Part shown: in pieces, positions 62,201 through 64,000 of the stretch
Layout: each line of letters starts with the position of its first letter
How positions within the stretch are numbered: position 1 is the first letter of the stretch
Source: Mucilaginibacter xinganensis
GTDB taxonomy: Bacteria; Bacteroidota; Bacteroidia; Sphingobacteriales; Sphingobacteriaceae
Direction: 5' to 3'
Assembly (NCBI RefSeq): GCF_002257585.1
Contig: NZ_CP022743.1
Location: 1,488,001-1,552,000 of the forward strand
Length of the DNA: 64,000 nucleotides
Notes under the pieces: model-generated
Seen by the model: only the letters and a program-made list of their open reading frames with translations
Databases searched by the model: none
What the model was told of the DNA's origin: nothing
Program-made: the position numbers and the translations under genes

Positions 62201-63245
62201 CTTGTATGATGTGCTAAAGGAAAGCCATGAAAACAAACCCTGGCACCAATGGCCTGCAACATTAAGGGACCGGGATAAAAAAACCATTAAACAGTGGCAA
62301 CAACAGGAAAACAAAGCAATTGATAAAATAAAATGGCTGCAGTTTGTTTTTGCACAGCAATGGGCCGGTTTAAGAGATTACAGCAAGCTGAAGGGAATTA
62401 CCCTTTTTGGGGATATGCCCTTTTATGTGGGTTACGGTGCAGTGGATGTGTGGGCAAATCCGCATATTTTTAATGCCGACGGGATAGCAGGCGTACCGCC
62501 TGATTATTTTTCTGTTGAGGGGCAGCTTTGGGGAATGCCTGTTTACAGGTGGGGCGAGTTAAAGAAAACAGGTTATGAATGGTGGTTAAAACGAATAAAA
62601 AAGAACCTGGAATATTTTGATTTGATCAGGTTGGATCATTTTCGGGCCTTTGATGAATATTGGGAGGTGCCTGCCGGTGAAGAAACTGCTGTGAACGGCG
62701 AGTGGAAAAAGGTACCTGGTATTGATTTTTTTAATGCTGTTAAAAAAGAGCTTGGCTGTCTTCCATTTGTGGCAGAAGACCTGGGCGATATCACCAAAAG
62801 CGTTTATGAGCTTAGGGACCATTTCGATTTACCCGGTATGCGTGTAGTACAGTTTGCGTTTGATGAGAATCTCCCCTATTCAAGCCATATTCCGCATAAT
62901 TACACCATAAACTGTTTCGCTTATACCGGAACGCATGACAATAATACAGTAACCGGTTGGTATGAACATGATATCACTGATAAAGAAAGGAAACGGATTG
63001 ATAAATACCTTGACACTAAAAGTAATTCCGAAACGATAGCTGCACAACTGATAAAGCTAATTTACGCGTCGGTAGCCAGGACGGTGATTGTTCCGGTGCA
63101 GGATGTACTGGGCCTTGGCGCAGGCTCCCGGATAAACACGCCATCGTTGACGGAAGGAAACTGGACCTGGCGGCTTAAACAGGGCGCGCTTACTAAAAGC
63201 ATAGAAAAAAAGCTAAGAAAAATAGCGCTTTATTATAATCGTTAA
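59202..63245 (+). CDS. treY-malQ: Fused malto-oligosyltrehalose synthase and 4-alpha-glucanotransferase (TreY-MalQ)
   Basis: 1347 residues in one frame. Residues 1 to about 855 are TreY (GH13): YRIQFHKDFNFSDFEAIIPYL, LQDIVPNHMAFHPGN, GLRVDHVDGLFDPEQYLDRL (nucleophile Asp), YIIVEKILEAGE (acid/base Glu), NATSTHDTKRGEDVRARL. From about 858 the protein is MalQ (GH77): GILMHITSLPSAFGIGDMG, FSPYSSSSGMAGN, DVWANPHIF, LIRLDHFRAFDEYWEVP (nucleophile), LPFVAEDLGDI (acid/base), YTGTHDNNTVTGWYEHD. Both active sites are intact and no linker separates them. It makes the alpha-1,1 linkage and can remodel maltodextrins. Confidence 0.93.
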   Translation: MYNPVSTYRIQFHKDFNFSDFEAIIPYLHQLGIKTIYASPIFKATPGSTHGYDITDANQVNPEIGTLKQLIAISKKLKAFGMGWLQDIVPNHMAFHPGNGWLMDVLEHGRHSAYSEYFDILWDSPVCDGKIMVPFLGAPLEDVINDGALQIILKNNKLHFSYGEHHYPLNQAAHQILLQIAGETKEEQKKFPGTLLKKINKDGRLLHQIAGEQYYQLCYWQETDRQINFRRFFTVNGLICLNMQRQEVFDDYHRLIKQLLDKGVFQGLRVDHVDGLFDPEQYLDRLRTLAGEDTYIIVEKILEAGEDFPANWPVQGNTGYDFLATVNNLFTEQGSKSVFAAFYKSLTGDGLSVKKMIRQKKSMILHEQMAGELDNLYSLFVSLELAGSKQVDAAPPELIKACIAELLIRFPVYRYYGNVMPLPADESDAVRKILEQLEADESDLKPAVKLLKEVILEQPTQNDDTHNQRVLKFYQRCMQFTGPLMAKGVEDTLMYTYNRFIDHNEVGDSPQAFGISTDGYHRQMTERQIHWPLSVNATSTHDTKRGEDVRARLNVLTDLAGEWVTMVAEWREINASLINNNMPDANDEYFIYQTITGALPMPGQDMDDFVSRVQEYLVKALREGKENSGWAEPYNAYETDVKDFIANILRAESLFMQSFLPFHRKIADYGIMNSMAQVLLKYTSPGMPDIYQGTELWDLSLVDPDNRRPVDYALRQQLPAGSTKELWANRYNAQIKQKLIQSLLIERSSNPELFLNGTYIPLKVKGKCKNNVLAFARRFETQWRVMAVPLHWAALHNGGEPLDFDWDNTRIILPPDAPMGWTDLLNGSSGFGYKGIGLKELFGQLPVVFLKLDAANGDRRAGILMHITSLPSAFGIGDMGPEAFKFIDFLSASRQKYWQMLPVNPVDKLSGFSPYSSSSGMAGNILLISPERLAASGLLEKHVMESYSSETGSAVDFKAVIQLKSHLFDLAYQNFLDRAEEVQRFVDFKNKEASWLDDFALYDVLKESHENKPWHQWPATLRDRDKKTIKQWQQQENKAIDKIKWLQFVFAQQWAGLRDYSKLKGITLFGDMPFYVGYGAVDVWANPHIFNADGIAGVPPDYFSVEGQLWGMPVYRWGELKKTGYEWWLKRIKKNLEYFDLIRLDHFRAFDEYWEVPAGEETAVNGEWKKVPGIDFFNAVKKELGCLPFVAEDLGDITKSVYELRDHFDLPGMRVVQFAFDENLPYSSHIPHNYTINCFAYTGTHDNNTVTGWYEHDITDKERKRIDKYLDTKSNSETIAAQLIKLIYASVARTVIVPVQDVLGLGAGSRINTPSLTEGNWTWRLKQGALTKSIEKKLRKIALYYNR

Positions 63246-63294
63246 ACAAATGCCCGCGCAGCCCGTTATGCTGATAAATAACGGCATAATTTCT

Positions 63295-63645
63295 ATGAAA
63301 AACATAATTGTGATTAGTACCGACTCAAACCTTGCAGAAACCTTAACCGGCGCATTACCTTATAATTTTACCTGCGCCGAAGCCTTCGAACACCCTGATC
63401 AGCTTTTCGCACAATTGAACAGGCTAAACCCCGATTTGGTTATCATTGATTTTATGCTTGATGACCTTAATGGTGGCGGAACGGTACATCAAATAAAAAG
63501 TGATAGCAGGTGGCGTAGTTTGCCGGTTATTATTTTGTCGGAGTTTTCAGCGGAGCAAATGTCCAATAAATTCGGCAGTGATGCTATGATAAAAAAGCCT
63601 TTTAATTTTACCGAACTGGATACCCTCATTAAGCAGCTGCTTTAA
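63295..63645 (+). CDS. Stand-alone response-regulator receiver protein
   Basis: 116 residues from ATG 63295 (an open frame starts at 63250, but the ATG gives the normal first strand NIIVISTDSN). A CheY-like receiver: acidic D near the start, phospho-acceptor Asp in LVIIDFMLDDLNGG, Ser/Thr in VIILSEFS, and the lysine in MIKKPFNFTELD. No output domain. It follows the trehalose genes at 49 bp, so it may be in the same transcript; a link of its signal to trehalose is inference. Partner kinase not seen. Confidence 0.82.
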   Translation: MKNIIVISTDSNLAETLTGALPYNFTCAEAFEHPDQLFAQLNRLNPDLVIIDFMLDDLNGGGTVHQIKSDSRWRSLPVIILSEFSAEQMSNKFGSDAMIKKPFNFTELDTLIKQLL

Positions 63646-63808
63646 ACTGCCCAATTGTTATAATTAAATCCAAATCCTGTTTTTAAGTTTGAAAACCAGT
63701 CGTTTAAATGTGATCTTTATCATATTTTGAAATGACTTTGGGTCTCAGTGGCTGTCCTTAATTGGGTAATTTAGTATAAGTTTTTCATAGCTAAAAAATC
63801 AGTTAATT

Positions 63809-64000
63809 ATGCCTCAAGAAAATTTTGGGATCAGCGGTTTAACAGACCGGCAAGTAACAGACGCCCGTAATCAATATGGCAGCAATAGCCTCAGCTACAA
63901 AAAAGAAAACGGATTTTTTGATGCTGTAAAAAGCCTGGCAAAAGAACCCATGGTTGTGCTGCTGCTGGCTGCTTCGGCCATTTATTTTATCAGCGGAAAA
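63809..64000 (+). CDS. P-type cation ATPase, N-terminal part (gene cut by window edge)
   Basis: 64 codons from ATG 63809 to the window end. The cation-ATPase N-domain is recognised: GISGLTDRQVTDARNQYGSNSLSYKKENGFFDAVKSLAKEP, followed by the start of the first membrane helix (MVVLLLAASAIYFIS). Calcium or similar cations are the usual cargo of this class; the catalytic DKTGT motif lies outside the window. Confidence 0.85.
   Translation, partial: MPQENFGISGLTDRQVTDARNQYGSNSLSYKKENGFFDAVKSLAKEPMVVLLLAASAIYFISGK

Overview
The window looks like chromosomal DNA of a Bacteroidota bacterium of the family Sphingobacteriaceae, most like Mucilaginibacter or Pedobacter. The reasons are: promoters of the Bacteroidota type (TAnnTTTG) before many genes; almost no Shine-Dalgarno sequences; Bacteroidota-typical families (DUF4294, DUF4783, DUF6588, Wzi-like barrels, the long PurF, BshB1 deacetylase); and the gene order rpsF-rpsR-rplI. 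The genus is an inference from gene content. No IS element, prophage, integrase or CRISPR array was recognised.

Layout. 0-6 kb: the end of an ammonium transporter, an ankyrin protein, lysine 6-aminotransferase, and a minus-strand unit DUF4294 - glutathione peroxidase - BshB1 that joins peroxide removal to bacillithiol synthesis. 6-24 kb is mostly housekeeping: Rel (p)ppGpp enzyme, Fur, PurA, PabB, an M48 lipoprotein protease, PlsY, NadC, GpmI, Lon, an LpxR-like barrel, ArfB and Cmk. 24-34 kb: a zeta-toxin-like ATPase with a small upstream partner, dCMP deaminase, a sugar MFS transporter, a LysE exporter, PurF, an amidohydrolase, and then a gene-free 0.9 kb stretch built from 97-bp tandem repeats of TGTCACA/TGTGACA inverted repeats. 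34-48 kb: a PLP enzyme, outer-membrane proteins, RluD, a class IV aminotransferase, a candidate small RNA with its own promoter and terminator, the bS6-bS18-bL9 operon, MtgA, and a two-gene Fe-S oxidoreductase.

48.7-55.0 kb is the accessory region. A complete tRNA-Phe is followed by a displaced copy of its 3' half plus terminator 1.07 kb downstream, and by a 14-bp core of the same tRNA 6.3 kb downstream. Between these lie a YjdM/PhnA-type protein, a Crp/Fnr regulator divergent from an atypical SDR gene (with a perfect 14-bp palindrome between them), a dead antibiotic-biosynthesis-monooxygenase gene, an AraC regulator and a YceI gene set. This fits a decayed integrative island or two successive insertions.

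55.3-63.6 kb is an alpha-glucan to trehalose operon: a GlgX/TreX debranching enzyme, TreZ, a single 1347-residue TreY-MalQ fusion, and a lone receiver-domain protein. Reading frames overlap by 20 and 8 bp. TreX debranches glycogen, the TreY half makes the terminal trehalosyl linkage, TreZ releases trehalose, and the MalQ half can rebuild short maltodextrins into longer substrate. The window ends in the start of a P-type cation ATPase.

Other points: several genes have their start codon 3-6 nt after the -7 box, which suggests leaderless mRNAs; strong Shine-Dalgarno sequences occur before rpsR and rplI, exactly in the operon whose products help hide the anti-Shine-Dalgarno in this phylum; and intergenic inverted repeats recur.
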